From Corynebacterium pseudokroppenstedtii (GTDB taxonomy: Bacteria > Actinomycetota > Actinomycetes > Mycobacteriales > Mycobacteriaceae): a stretch of 64,000 nt of DNA. A program made the translations under genes and the position numbers. Below the pieces are notes generated by a model that searched no databases, had not been told where the DNA came from, and saw only the letters and a program-made list of their open reading frames with translations. The stretch is taken from positions 235,456-299,455 of the forward strand of contig NZ_JAEUWU010000005.1 in the NCBI RefSeq assembly GCF_019754945.1. The letters run 5' to 3'. Below, one piece after another: positions 28,118 through 37,119 of this stretch. Numbering within the stretch: the stretch's first letter is position 1; each line of letters begins with the position of its first letter.

Positions 28118-30235
28118 ATGGCCTCTTTTCGTGGCCCCCGCGGTGGGGCAGGGAATCGCCTTAACCTCTCACTCGAGGAACTCGATTCCGACCAATACGA
28201 AGCGGCAACAGCCCCACGAGGCCCCCTCGCCATCGTCGCCGGAGCAGGGACGGGCAAAACGCGCACAATCACCCATCGCATCGCCTACCTGATCAATCAA
28301 GGATTTGTTACTCCACAACAAGTCCACGCCGTCACCTTCACCACCAAAGCCGCCGAAGAAATGAGAGAGCGCCTCCGCATCATGGGGGCAGGCGCGGTCC
28401 AAGCACGGACATTCCACGCCGCGGCCCGCAAACAGCTCTCCTACTTCTGGCCACGAATAGCCGGCGACCTGCCGTGGCGAATCCTCGACGACAAATTCCG
28501 CATGGTGTCCAGGGCACTTCGCCACACCGGAATCAAAGCAGGGAAAGACACCATCCGCGACGTCATCGGCGAAATCGAATGGTCCAAAGCCAGGTTGATC
28601 TCCGCCGCCGACTACGAAAAACGCGTCGAACAACTCCACCGCGAACCCCCCATCGCAGCAGAAAAAGTTGCCGACGCATACCGCGTCTACGAAGACATTA
28701 AAGCGACACCCGACGGCGTCTTCCTCGACTTCGACGACCTCCTGCTCTACGTCGCCGGCGCGATGGAGAACCTGCCGGAAGTCGCAGAAGAATTCCGCGC
28801 GAGATACCGAAGCTTTGTCGTCGACGAGTTCCAGGACGTCACGCCCCTGCAGCAACGAGTGTTGGACGGGTGGTTAGGAGACCGCGACGATATCACCGTC
28901 GTCGGAGACGCAAACCAGACGATCTACTCATTCACCGGCGCGGATCCGTCGTTCCTCCTTCGCTTCCCCCGGCGCTTCGAGAACGCCACAGTCGTGCGGT
29001 TGCAGCGCGATTACCGCTCCACGCCGCAAGTCGTCGGCCTGGCTAACAAAGTCATTTCTCAGTCACGCGACGAGGTGTCGACAGCTGACTTCACGCTCGA
29101 AGGTCAGCGCCCCGCCGGCCCTGAACCAGTATTCGAAGAATTCGACGACGAATCCCTGGAAGCCGCCGTCGTGGCGCGCAGAATTCGGCGGCTCATCGAT
29201 TCCGGTGTTCCGCCGTCGGAAATAGCGATACTGTTCCGCCTCAATGCGCAATCGGAAAAGTTTGAGCACGCGCTGGACGAAGCCAACATCCCGCACCATG
29301 TCCGCGGGGGAAAGAGCTTCTTCGACCGCGCCGAGATCACCGGTTCGCTGGCGGCATTAGAGCGTCTGGCCAGTGCCCATATGGAGTCGGGGACTATCCA
29401 CACCGGCGATGAACTCATTTCTGATATCAAGGCCGTCTTGGCTCGTCAAGGGTTGTCCGCCCGCGCCCCGGCTGGCGAACGAGCACGCGAGAGGTGGGAA
29501 TCGCTATCCTCCCTCTACCACCTGATCGTGGATATCGTTCACGCCTCGCCCGGCGCGGACATGCCCGCCGTGATGAGCATCCTCCGCGAGCGCGCCCAGT
29601 CGAACCGGCCCCCAGCAGGAGTAGAAGGCGTTACCTTGGCGACGATCCACGCTGCAAAAGGCCTGGAGTGGGACGCCGTGTTCGTCGTCGGCCTTGTTGA
29701 AGGAACACTGCCCATTCGACAAGCTATCGCGCTGGGTTCGTCGGCGATCGAAGAAGAACGCCGGTTGCTGTATGTGGCGGTGACTCGTGCGCGTGAGCAT
29801 CTGCAATTGAGCTGGTCGCTGGCGCGCGAGTCCGGGGGTCAGGCGTCCCGGAAACGTACGCGGTTCCTCGACGGCATCGTGCCCACGTCGAAGAGTTCGG
29901 CTGACCGCCCGCGGAAAGGAAAACGCAGCTCACGGCTGTGTTCGGAGTGTGGGGCCACGCTACAAACCCCGGCCGAGAAGGTGATGGGGCATTGCGCCAA
30001 TTGTGGCGGTGACGTTGACGCCGAGCTGGTTGATGCTCTGCAGCGCTGGAGGTCGCGGCGCGCGCACCAGCAGGGAACGCCCAGCTACACGGTGTTTAGC
30101 AACGCCACCATGATGGCCATCGCTGAGCGGCAACCGTCTACCGCGGAAGAACTCCTGGACATCAGCGGGATCGGCCCCGCGAAACTGGAACTCTACGGAG
30201 ACGATATTCTCCGCATCGTTGCGGAATCAACATAA
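28118..30235 (+). CDS. uvrD2: DNA helicase UvrD2 with zinc and HRDC domains
   Basis: The 705-residue superfamily 1 helicase has Walker A GAGTGKTRT, AVTFTTKAAEEMRERL, VDEFQDVTPLQQ, DANQTIYSFTGADP, TIHAAKGLEWDAVFV and VAVTRAREHLQ. After the motor come a four-Cys zinc element (CSECGATL and CANCGG) and a C-terminal HRDC domain (STAEELLDISGIGPAKLELYGD). This architecture defines UvrD2, an essential 3'-5' helicase in mycobacteria. The ATG at 28118 is used because AGGAG lies 5 bases upstream; the ATG at 28103 would place that site inside the gene. The nudC gene found here in mycobacteria is missing. Confidence 0.95.
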   Translation: MASFRGPRGGAGNRLNLSLEELDSDQYEAATAPRGPLAIVAGAGTGKTRTITHRIAYLINQGFVTPQQVHAVTFTTKAAEEMRERLRIMGAGAVQARTFHAAARKQLSYFWPRIAGDLPWRILDDKFRMVSRALRHTGIKAGKDTIRDVIGEIEWSKARLISAADYEKRVEQLHREPPIAAEKVADAYRVYEDIKATPDGVFLDFDDLLLYVAGAMENLPEVAEEFRARYRSFVVDEFQDVTPLQQRVLDGWLGDRDDITVVGDANQTIYSFTGADPSFLLRFPRRFENATVVRLQRDYRSTPQVVGLANKVISQSRDEVSTADFTLEGQRPAGPEPVFEEFDDESLEAAVVARRIRRLIDSGVPPSEIAILFRLNAQSEKFEHALDEANIPHHVRGGKSFFDRAEITGSLAALERLASAHMESGTIHTGDELISDIKAVLARQGLSARAPAGERARERWESLSSLYHLIVDIVHASPGADMPAVMSILRERAQSNRPPAGVEGVTLATIHAAKGLEWDAVFVVGLVEGTLPIRQAIALGSSAIEEERRLLYVAVTRAREHLQLSWSLARESGGQASRKRTRFLDGIVPTSKSSADRPRKGKRSSRLCSECGATLQTPAEKVMGHCANCGGDVDAELVDALQRWRSRRAHQQGTPSYTVFSNATMMAIAERQPSTAEELLDISGIGPAKLELYGDDILRIVAEST

Positions 30236-30287
30236 GGCGGAGGGTTGACGTAACTAGCCGGTCGCGATGCCTGATCTCCTCGCGCTG

Positions 30288-31265
30288 TTACTGCCATCGC
30301 GGACCGATAATGCCACACACGGGGCAATGCGGGTCCCTGGCAATCGGCGACCGCACGACCTCCATTGTCCGAGGATTAATACTTACCGACGCGCCCATCG
30401 TCGGCGGGGCCGGAAGCGACGGAACAGCGAGCCAGTCGTTAAACGCCGACCATTGCGCCGCGATGATCCCGCGGGCGACAGTGACCATCTCATGCGTGAG
30501 CGTCAGCGTGCCAGTACGGCGGCCAGAGATCGCCTCGTCGACCAGGTCAGGAGATACCGTCGCCATATGCATACATAGCGGGCAGCCGGTGGCGTTACCT
30601 GCCGAACGTGCCGTCGTTCCGGTCATAGCGGGGCCGATCCGGAGCGCACCATCACGAATGGTCACGAATAAATATGGCTCATTGACTGCGGCGAGCAGAC
30701 CAGGGGAGGGCGTTGCCACCGCAACGATGCTTGCCCGAACTTCGGTTCGTTCGGGACTCCGTGGCTCGGACGGCTCATTCGACTCAGGCAGCCCAGGCAA
30801 GTCCATGTGGGACGCCAGTGCGCTGCCGGTAGTTTCCACAATGCTAGGCGAAAACACAGGCTGACCAGGAAATATATCGCCAAGAACATGCGACAACGGC
30901 TCCACGGCAATGATCCTGCGCGGGGGAGCGAGGCTCGTTCTGCTTTGCCCGGGCCGGACATTCCCGGAGATCAGCAAAGGAGTGCGCAGCAGTTCGTCGA
31001 TAAGTGTGAGCGCGAAAGATCGAGACACTGCCTGCTCAATTCTGCTGATTATTGCCGACGTCGGCTGTGGGTATGAACAAGCGAGGAGTGCTCGGGCGAC
31101 GCGCTGGGTGGTGGGTCGGTCGGCCATCGGAATCACGACTGCGGTGGAGATATCCGCACCGACGCGGAGCCACCCGTCCGGGCGGACAAACACGCGGGTT
31201 CCGGATGATAGACAGATAGTGTGTGGCCACCGCACGGTGCTCCCCCTCGATTGTGAATAATTCAT
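30288..31265 (-). CDS. Cyclodehydratase-like (TOMM/E1-like) protein
   Basis: The 325-residue protein has the layout of the actinobacterial cyclodehydratase-like family next to uvrD2. It has an N-terminal region (SGTRVFVRPDGWLRVG) like RiPP leader-binding domains, a middle part with LLAAVNEPYLFVTIRDGALRIGP, and two CxxC pairs (GCPLCMHM and HCPVCG) where relatives bind zinc. No ATP motif stands out, so it may be non-catalytic. No RiPP precursor or oxidase gene lies nearby. The ATG at 31265 is preferred over an upstream start at 31370. It is divergent from the DUF45 peptidase gene, 119 bp apart. The family call is by pattern only. Confidence 0.55.
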   Translation of the reverse strand: MNYSQSRGSTVRWPHTICLSSGTRVFVRPDGWLRVGADISTAVVIPMADRPTTQRVARALLACSYPQPTSAIISRIEQAVSRSFALTLIDELLRTPLLISGNVRPGQSRTSLAPPRRIIAVEPLSHVLGDIFPGQPVFSPSIVETTGSALASHMDLPGLPESNEPSEPRSPERTEVRASIVAVATPSPGLLAAVNEPYLFVTIRDGALRIGPAMTGTTARSAGNATGCPLCMHMATVSPDLVDEAISGRRTGTLTLTHEMVTVARGIIAAQWSAFNDWLAVPSLPAPPTMGASVSINPRTMEVVRSPIARDPHCPVCGIIGPRWQ

Positions 31266-31384
31266 TCGTGTGAATTCCCCCCCCGCTGCACACTCAGACA
31301 AAGCACACTCAGGCACACTGCTTTCCAGCACAGTGCTATGTGTAGTGTACCGGCAGCCCTCCGGCCACACTGTAGAGTGAAACT

Positions 31385-31942
31385 ATGCCCCACAGAGTCA
31401 AGCGAGACGTCGCTGCGGTCGTGGAGGACTTTGCGCCAGAGGTGGAAATACGTCTGTCGTCGCGGAGGAAGAAAACATTGTCCGCCCGCCGTGAGTCCGG
31501 CCGGATCGTCGTCATGGCACCGGCGCGGATGTCGGCTGCTTCGTTGCGTGATTCTGTGGAGTCCCTTGTTCGCAGGGTGGAGAAGAAGTCGTCAGTCGCA
31601 GATAAGTCAGATGACGATCTCCACCGGCGGGCCCGTCGTCTGAATGCGAAATATTTGGAAAACCGTGCGGAATGGACGGATATTCGGTGGGTGACCAATA
31701 TGGAGCGTCGGTGGGCTTCATGTTCCACGGATACGGGGAGAATTCGGATTAGTCATTACCTGAAGGACGTTCCCGATTACGTCCTTGACCAGGTTATTGT
31801 TCATGAGCTAGTGCATACCTTCATTCCGAACCACTCGGCAGAATTTTACGCGTGGGCGCATCGCATTGATTATTGGGAGCGCGCTGATGGGTACTTGGAG
31901 GCTTACCAGCGGTGGGGCCGCGGAGGTAGACAGTCCTCGTAG
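31385..31942 (+). CDS. YgjP-like metallopeptidase, M48/DUF45
   Basis: The 185-residue protein has HELVH at 140-144 and a downstream His150 in NHSAEF, the zinc-binding pattern of the YgjP/DUF45 metallopeptidases. The preceding WGSCS-like box is MERRWASCSTDTGRIRIS. There is no signal peptide, so it is cytosolic. This family is often found next to uvrD2 and the cyclodehydratase-like gene in actinobacteria. The gene converges on the BluB-CobT gene with a 52-bp gap. Confidence 0.9.
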   Translation: MPHRVKRDVAAVVEDFAPEVEIRLSSRRKKTLSARRESGRIVVMAPARMSAASLRDSVESLVRRVEKKSSVADKSDDDLHRRARRLNAKYLENRAEWTDIRWVTNMERRWASCSTDTGRIRISHYLKDVPDYVLDQVIVHELVHTFIPNHSAEFYAWAHRIDYWERADGYLEAYQRWGRGGRQSS

Positions 31943-31994
31943 TAACGACGACGATCCGCGCCGAGTCCAAAGGATGGACTAGTTGAAAGGCGGC

Positions 31995-33782
31995 CTAAGC
32001 GGTGCGTCCGGTGTGGCGTCGAGCACTAAGCCCCGTCATGATCATTTGTGTGGCCAGAATGGCGCCGACCCCTTCACCGCACCGGAAACGAAGAGCAAGC
32101 AAAGGCTCCAACCCCAAGTGCGTAATGACAGTGCGATGAGCTTTTTCCCGGCTCACATGAGCCGCGACCAGATGCGATTGGACCGCGGGATTAATCTGCA
32201 CCGCAGCCAACGCGGCCACAGAAATAGCGAGCCCATCCAAGACAACGACATGGTGATTATCCAACGCGCCCAAGCACAGTCCGGTCGTGACCGCGAACTC
32301 GGGCCCGCCGAACTCGGCAAGAGCATCAATAGGGGAGGAGGGGTGAACGCGCGACAGAGCCTGCCGGGCAACCTCGCGTTTCCGCTCCATCATGGCGGTA
32401 TCGGAGTGGGCGCCAACGCCTACAGCATCGTCGACATCAAGCCCGGTGAAATGCGCTGCCACAATGGAGGCAGGAGTGGTGTTCCCGATTCCAACCTCAC
32501 CGACGGCAAACAGCGTGGGTTCAGTGAATTCACCGGCAAGTTTCCGCCCGTAGTCAACAAACGCGCGGGTATCCGCAGCAGATAGGGCCGGGGCTGTAGC
32601 GATATCCCCACGCGCATCGTGAGCGTGGACATAACGAATAGGATGGGCACAATCGTTGCGTCCTTCGCGACATTTACGGTTCCGCTGGTCACCGTGGCTT
32701 GAATCGCCCTCAATACCCGCGTCAATAAGAAGCGACGGGATTCCTGCTCCAGCTGCCGTCGTCACACCCAGGCTTTCTCCAACGGCTGACGCGTCCATAA
32801 TTTCCCGCGTGACGGACGGCGAAAATGATGAGACACCATGCGCTGTCACGGGATGGTCAGCCCCGATAAGAATGTGCTGGGCGTTATGTATATCACCGAC
32901 CGCGGCAACTTTGTCCATGGTCGTATCCAGGATGCCCAGCGAACCGGGAGGGGTGAGAAGCCGGTCGGAAGAATCGTGAGCTGCGACAACATGCGCCTGA
33001 TCTGGCATATGGCCGTCATCGGGCGTCGCGACCGCATTTGCTGGTGACTCGGCTCCGTCGCGCCACCCATTCCGCATAATGAGGTTCTCAACGGGAAGTT
33101 TCTTGGACCACGCACGCCGCTCGAGCCCAGGCGACGGCGGGCGCTCGTCCGGCCACCCCATGCACATCCACCCCAGCGTTTCAACCCCCTCGGGCAGATG
33201 CAGCAGTTCGGCCAGGTCATCGGGGCGGAATAGTGTTACCCACCCCATACCGAGCCCATAGGCCCTCGCGGTCAACCACATGTTCTCGATGGCTGCCGCG
33301 CAACTCCACAGGTCGGTATCAACAAAAGTGTTGCGCCCCAAGACCCCGGACGCTGGGGTTCGCCGATCACAGGCGACCACAATTCCCAGCGGTGCCTCCT
33401 TAATCCCGTCGAGTTGCAGGTCAAGCAGCCGCTGTTTCCTATCGGGTGTCAGCAGCTCGGCTTGTTTTAGCTTTTCGACGTCGGCCAGCATGGCGACTTT
33501 ATCGCGAAGAGCGGGATCGTCGATGATGATGAACCGCCATGGCTGGCTATGTCCGACGCTAGGTGCAGCATGGCCAGCGTCGATGACAGTTCGGACAAGG
33601 TGGTTAGGCACCGGTTCTGAGCGGTAGCGGCGTATATCGCGTCGTGCTCCAATAACGCGGTCCAACGCAGCACGCACGTCCTCTGGCAACGCCCATCCGT
33701 CTGGTTTTTCAGCGCGCTCGGTGGCTGAGGTTGTATCGCCTATGACGGGGGTCGGGCGCTCCCATCGACGGTCGTTATTCAT
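31995..33782 (-). CDS. BluB-CobT fusion: DMB synthase plus DMB phosphoribosyltransferase
   Basis: The 595-residue protein joins two cobamide enzymes. Residues ~15-235 are BluB, the flavin-destroying enzyme that makes 5,6-dimethylbenzimidazole (ARRDIRRYRSEPVPN, AGHAAPSVGHSQPWRF, MGWVTLFRPDDLA). Residues ~270-595 are CobT, which activates that base with nicotinate mononucleotide: PPGSLGILD, a VGEVGIGNTTPAS loop, FGGPEFAV, and CGEGVGA with the catalytic Glu. Together they would make and activate the lower ligand of B12. No other cob gene is in the window, so it may serve salvage or a pathway encoded elsewhere. It follows the zincin gene by 53 bp on the same strand. Confidence 0.92.
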   Translation of the reverse strand: MNNDRRWERPTPVIGDTTSATERAEKPDGWALPEDVRAALDRVIGARRDIRRYRSEPVPNHLVRTVIDAGHAAPSVGHSQPWRFIIIDDPALRDKVAMLADVEKLKQAELLTPDRKQRLLDLQLDGIKEAPLGIVVACDRRTPASGVLGRNTFVDTDLWSCAAAIENMWLTARAYGLGMGWVTLFRPDDLAELLHLPEGVETLGWMCMGWPDERPPSPGLERRAWSKKLPVENLIMRNGWRDGAESPANAVATPDDGHMPDQAHVVAAHDSSDRLLTPPGSLGILDTTMDKVAAVGDIHNAQHILIGADHPVTAHGVSSFSPSVTREIMDASAVGESLGVTTAAGAGIPSLLIDAGIEGDSSHGDQRNRKCREGRNDCAHPIRYVHAHDARGDIATAPALSAADTRAFVDYGRKLAGEFTEPTLFAVGEVGIGNTTPASIVAAHFTGLDVDDAVGVGAHSDTAMMERKREVARQALSRVHPSSPIDALAEFGGPEFAVTTGLCLGALDNHHVVVLDGLAISVAALAAVQINPAVQSHLVAAHVSREKAHRTVITHLGLEPLLALRFRCGEGVGAILATQMIMTGLSARRHTGRTA

Positions 33783-33835
33783 GTGCTGCTTGTCTTCCGC
33801 TGTGAATATCTAGTGTGAGTATGTCGTGCGAGTGT

Positions 33836-35503
33836 CTATTTGTCGTCGTCGCCGGACCCATCGGTGTTGTCTTCATCACCGCCACTCGAGCCCTTCCCGC
33901 GGGTAGAACCATCCTCGTCTGCATCATCGCCATCACTAGGTGTGTTACCGGACTGTTCATTGAGTTCACGCTCTAATTTTTCAATTTCGCTAATAGGGTT
34001 GAACTCGTCGTCGTCCGATTCTCCCAGAATGCCGTCGATGAATTCGGCCGGATGGGCGATATCGTCAGCCGTGGGAAGGAAATCGGGGTGGTCCCACACA
34101 TGGTCACGTCGATCAATACCCACCGCAACAGTGAGCCGCCGCCACAGTTCTGCCGCTTCGTCGGCGTGGCTAGCAGAGAAGTCCAGTCCGGTGTTCCCCG
34201 CCATGTTTTCCAATCCGGGTTTCATCGCGCGCCGGGCTGACCAGGATTTTTGGATCGACTCCATGACCGGGATGCGGTCGAAGAGAGCGTCGGCAAGAAC
34301 GTTGTCCACCCAGCCTTCAACGAGAGACAGCATGGTGTCTAACTGGATGCCCGCGTGTTCATTCGAGGCGACAATTTGGGGCGAGAGATCCATGTTTTGA
34401 ATCTGCTGGAACATGTCTTGCATCCGCGATGGGTCCGAGAGTGCCTCGGGGTCAATGGACCGGGAGGCTTCTTCCATCGCGGACGTATCCAGCGACAGTC
34501 CACGTGAATACGTTTCGACGGCGAGAAGCAGACGCTCTTCGAGCCACGGAACGTAGGCGAATAGTCGCTGGTGGGCTAGTTCCCGTGCGCACAGGTAAAT
34601 AAGCACCTCACGCTTGGGTTTGTTAAATTCCTCGGCAAGAGTGCTCAGCTGGCCAGTGAGCAGTGCGCTGCCATGCTTCTCATCTAAGGAGAACCCCCAC
34701 TCGGAGACGCTCGTGACAGAGGTGGCAATATCCCCCAAGATGCGTCCGAGTTGCATCCCCATGTTCATGCCACCGACCTGGGCTAACATGCCGAGCAGCG
34801 AACCAGCCATCTGCTTCGCTTCTTCGGGGAGGGCATCCTTTTGTGCTTCATTAAGGCTTTCTGCCACAGGATTTATAAAGCGCTTCCAGGTGGGGAGCGT
34901 GCGGGACAGCCACTCCGACGGATCCCATACTTCAGGGACTTTTCCGTTACTCGGCAGGATCGTCGCATTGCTGAGCCACAGTTCGACCAGGCTCGTGGAA
35001 TCTTCGACGGCCTTCTGATCAGACTGTCGGACAGGTGCCGGGTTGGATTGCTTAATGGTCTGGCGGGCAATCTTATCGGCCATCGCAAAATTGATGGGGC
35101 CTTTGGCATCAGGGGAGTTCATCGAAGACCCCATCCCAGACAGCATCGTCCCGAACTGGCTAAGAATGTCACCTAAACCGCCCTGACCAGAGGATCCACT
35201 TACAGCGAAACCGCCGGGAAATGCGCTAAAACCGGGTATATCGCCACCCGAGCGACCACCCATATTGAAGAATGCCTCAAAAGGGTTACCGCTGCCACCA
35301 GGGGAGTTGCCGCCATCATTGTCTTCGTGGCGTTCATTGCCGCTATCCCCGCGACCACTGTTTCCGCTAGAAGGATTGCCCTGGCCGCTATCGCCGTTCT
35401 GGTTATTGTTGTTCTTGTTGCTGTGGTCGTTACCGTCGTTACCGTCGTTACCGTCGTTGTTGTCGTTATTGTTCGAAGAAAAACCGAAGCCGTGGTTACT
35501 CAT
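33836..35503 (-). CDS. Zinc-dependent metalloprotease-like protein (TIGR03624, Zincin_2)
   Basis: The 555-residue protein has an N-terminal low-complexity region rich in Asn, Asp and Gly (residues ~10-75, with ND-GND repeats). It then has the family domain seen in NPFEAFFNMGG, SLLGMLAQVGGMNMGMQLG, and ARELAHQRLFAYVPWLEERL, which corresponds to the REAAH box of the family. It ends in an acidic Ser/Gly tail. In mycobacteria the equivalent (Rv3195) also sits beside the PDZ/S16 protease gene. The ATG at 35503 marks the start of the family; the frame upstream overlaps the neighbour's start. Substrate unknown, and it may be non-catalytic since the classic HExxH is not present. Confidence 0.85.
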   Translation of the reverse strand: MSNHGFGFSSNNNDNNDGNDGNDGNDHSNKNNNNQNGDSGQGNPSSGNSGRGDSGNERHEDNDGGNSPGGSGNPFEAFFNMGGRSGGDIPGFSAFPGGFAVSGSSGQGGLGDILSQFGTMLSGMGSSMNSPDAKGPINFAMADKIARQTIKQSNPAPVRQSDQKAVEDSTSLVELWLSNATILPSNGKVPEVWDPSEWLSRTLPTWKRFINPVAESLNEAQKDALPEEAKQMAGSLLGMLAQVGGMNMGMQLGRILGDIATSVTSVSEWGFSLDEKHGSALLTGQLSTLAEEFNKPKREVLIYLCARELAHQRLFAYVPWLEERLLLAVETYSRGLSLDTSAMEEASRSIDPEALSDPSRMQDMFQQIQNMDLSPQIVASNEHAGIQLDTMLSLVEGWVDNVLADALFDRIPVMESIQKSWSARRAMKPGLENMAGNTGLDFSASHADEAAELWRRLTVAVGIDRRDHVWDHPDFLPTADDIAHPAEFIDGILGESDDDEFNPISEIEKLERELNEQSGNTPSDGDDADEDGSTRGKGSSGGDEDNTDGSGDDDK

Positions 35504-35600
35504 ACCCTCTACGGTACCGGCTTTGGAAAGCATCTCTCCACATGCTAATAGCGAACGGCCGTCGTCGTTGCTGGCGTGGCATCCGGTACGCTTGATCGCT

Positions 35601-36644
35601 GTGAGTCTGCGCAACAAGACAATTATTCTCGGTGCAATTCCCGTGGTTGCGTCTGCTGTTGCACTGAGTTTGACGGAAATCCCCGGCACCTCGATTGATC
35701 TTTCTGTGCCCTATGCTGCAGAAGGTCCTGGTCCGACATTTAATACGCTGGGCACAACGGGCGGTAAGAGTGTCGTCGACATTTCGGGAACAAAAACCTA
35801 TCCGACGTCCGGCCATTTGAATATGACCACGGTGTCTGTTCGTCATGGCATGTCGCTGCCACAGGCGATTACTCGGTGGGCAACAACGAACGACACACTG
35901 GTTCCGATTGAGCAGATTTTCCCCTCCAATCAGTCGCCGGAGGAAGTGAATAAGGAAAATCAGGCCGCGTTTGCGTCGTCGGAAAATAATGCGACGTCCG
36001 CAGCGATGAAGTACCTTCATCGACCGATGGCGGTCACGGTGATGTCCCAGCCCGAGGGGTCCGACCAGATCCATAAGGGGGACATCATTGAGGGGATCGA
36101 TGGCAAGGAAATCGACCAGCCGCAGGATCTGGTCAAGGTTGTACGTGACCATAAAGTGGGAGATCAGGTCACCCTTCAGGTTCAGCGTGATGGCAAATCC
36201 GAGGACGTCTCCGTTCCCGTGCGACAAGGGGAGTCTGATGACACTCCGATTTTGGGCATCACCATCAAACAAGAGCCTGCCGACGGGACGACGATCGACT
36301 ACCACCTGGATGACATTGGTGGCCCATCAGCGGGGCTGATGTTTACTTTGGCGGTCGTCGACAAGCTGACCCCCGACAACCTTACCGATGGGAAATTCAT
36401 CGCAGGGACGGGCACGATCGACGCGAACGGTGACGTTGGGCCGATCGGTGGAGTCTCCCACAAGATTGACGCTGCGAAGAAGGCGGGGGCGACGGTGTTT
36501 ATGACTCCGTCCGATAACTGTACGGAGGCGCTGTCGGGTGATCATGATGGCGTTGTGTTGGCGAAGGTCAATAACCTTTCCGACGCTGTTGCCGCGTTGA
36601 AAGAGGTCAAGGCGGGCAAGAAGCCGAAGAGCTGTTCGGAGTAA
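35601..36644 (+). CDS. YlbL-type PDZ and Lon-like (S16) membrane protease
   Basis: The 347-residue protein has an N-terminal membrane anchor (TIILGAIPVVASAVALSLT), a PDZ-like domain (GDIIEGIDGKEIDQPQDLVKV, about 155-225) and a Lon-type S16 domain with the catalytic Ser in GGPSAGLMFTL and Lys in HKIDAAKKAGA. It is expected to cleave membrane or secreted proteins outside the cytoplasm. The start is GTG 35601; the reading frame is open further upstream, but that part is antisense to the zincin gene and non-coding in character. It is divergent from the zincin gene, 98 bp apart. This pair order is conserved with Rv3194c-Rv3195. Confidence 0.92.
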   Translation: MSLRNKTIILGAIPVVASAVALSLTEIPGTSIDLSVPYAAEGPGPTFNTLGTTGGKSVVDISGTKTYPTSGHLNMTTVSVRHGMSLPQAITRWATTNDTLVPIEQIFPSNQSPEEVNKENQAAFASSENNATSAAMKYLHRPMAVTVMSQPEGSDQIHKGDIIEGIDGKEIDQPQDLVKVVRDHKVGDQVTLQVQRDGKSEDVSVPVRQGESDDTPILGITIKQEPADGTTIDYHLDDIGGPSAGLMFTLAVVDKLTPDNLTDGKFIAGTGTIDANGDVGPIGGVSHKIDAAKKAGATVFMTPSDNCTEALSGDHDGVVLAKVNNLSDAVAALKEVKAGKKPKSCSE

Positions 36645-37119
36645 CGGACCGCGGTATTGGCAATCGGCGTGTCCTGTGGCAAGCAGTTGGCGATCGTTAG
36701 CGATCAGAGGAAAATGTACAACGCCCGCTCTCTCAGGATGTCGTGTGCCGCCATAATGCTGTGTGATCGTGGAGAGATGGGGGTTATCATGCGGAAAGAA
36801 GGCTTTCGTACTGGATGCTAAGTTTCTACGAATGCGTACGGTACATCCATGAAACGTCATGGCGTGGCCGAGTACATTTGTGGTCGAGCAGCAGTATTCA
36901 ACCCCGGTGGCGAGTCGCGATGCGGGAGACATGTCGAGTGGCACAATTTTGGATGGTGCTGGAAGGACATGGTGGGAATAGAGTGGCATGTATCGTTTGC
37001 CAAACCCCCAATGAGTACGCTTATATCTTTATAGCTAAATTGGTCTAGTCAGATCTGAAGGGCTGTGGAGTCAGGGTTGCCCCGTGATTCACAGTTTCGT
37101 TTTATACGAAGGAGTTAAC
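36645..37119. other. Intergenic region upstream of the ABC-like/YhgE pair
   Basis: 475 bp with short open frames that show no family features. It holds a 15-bp inverted repeat TTCGT-TTTAT-ACGAA at 37096-37110 that ends at the ribosome-binding site of the next gene and may be an operator, plus AT-rich promoter-like DNA at 37015-37050. I see no RNA gene. Confidence 0.5.

Noticed and set aside
35404..35465. GTTACCGTC repeats as a CRISPR or iteron-like array
   Set aside because: They are codon repeats (Asn-Asp-Gly) inside the zincin gene's low-complexity N-terminus.
33836..35503. Loss of the HExxH motif in the zincin as inactivation
   Set aside because: The family box is normally REAAH-like; RELAH here is close to that, so no loss is claimed.
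36849..37034. Small Trp/Cys-rich open frame in the gap before the ABC-like gene
   Set aside because: No ribosome-binding site or known family, and several alternative frames are equally long.
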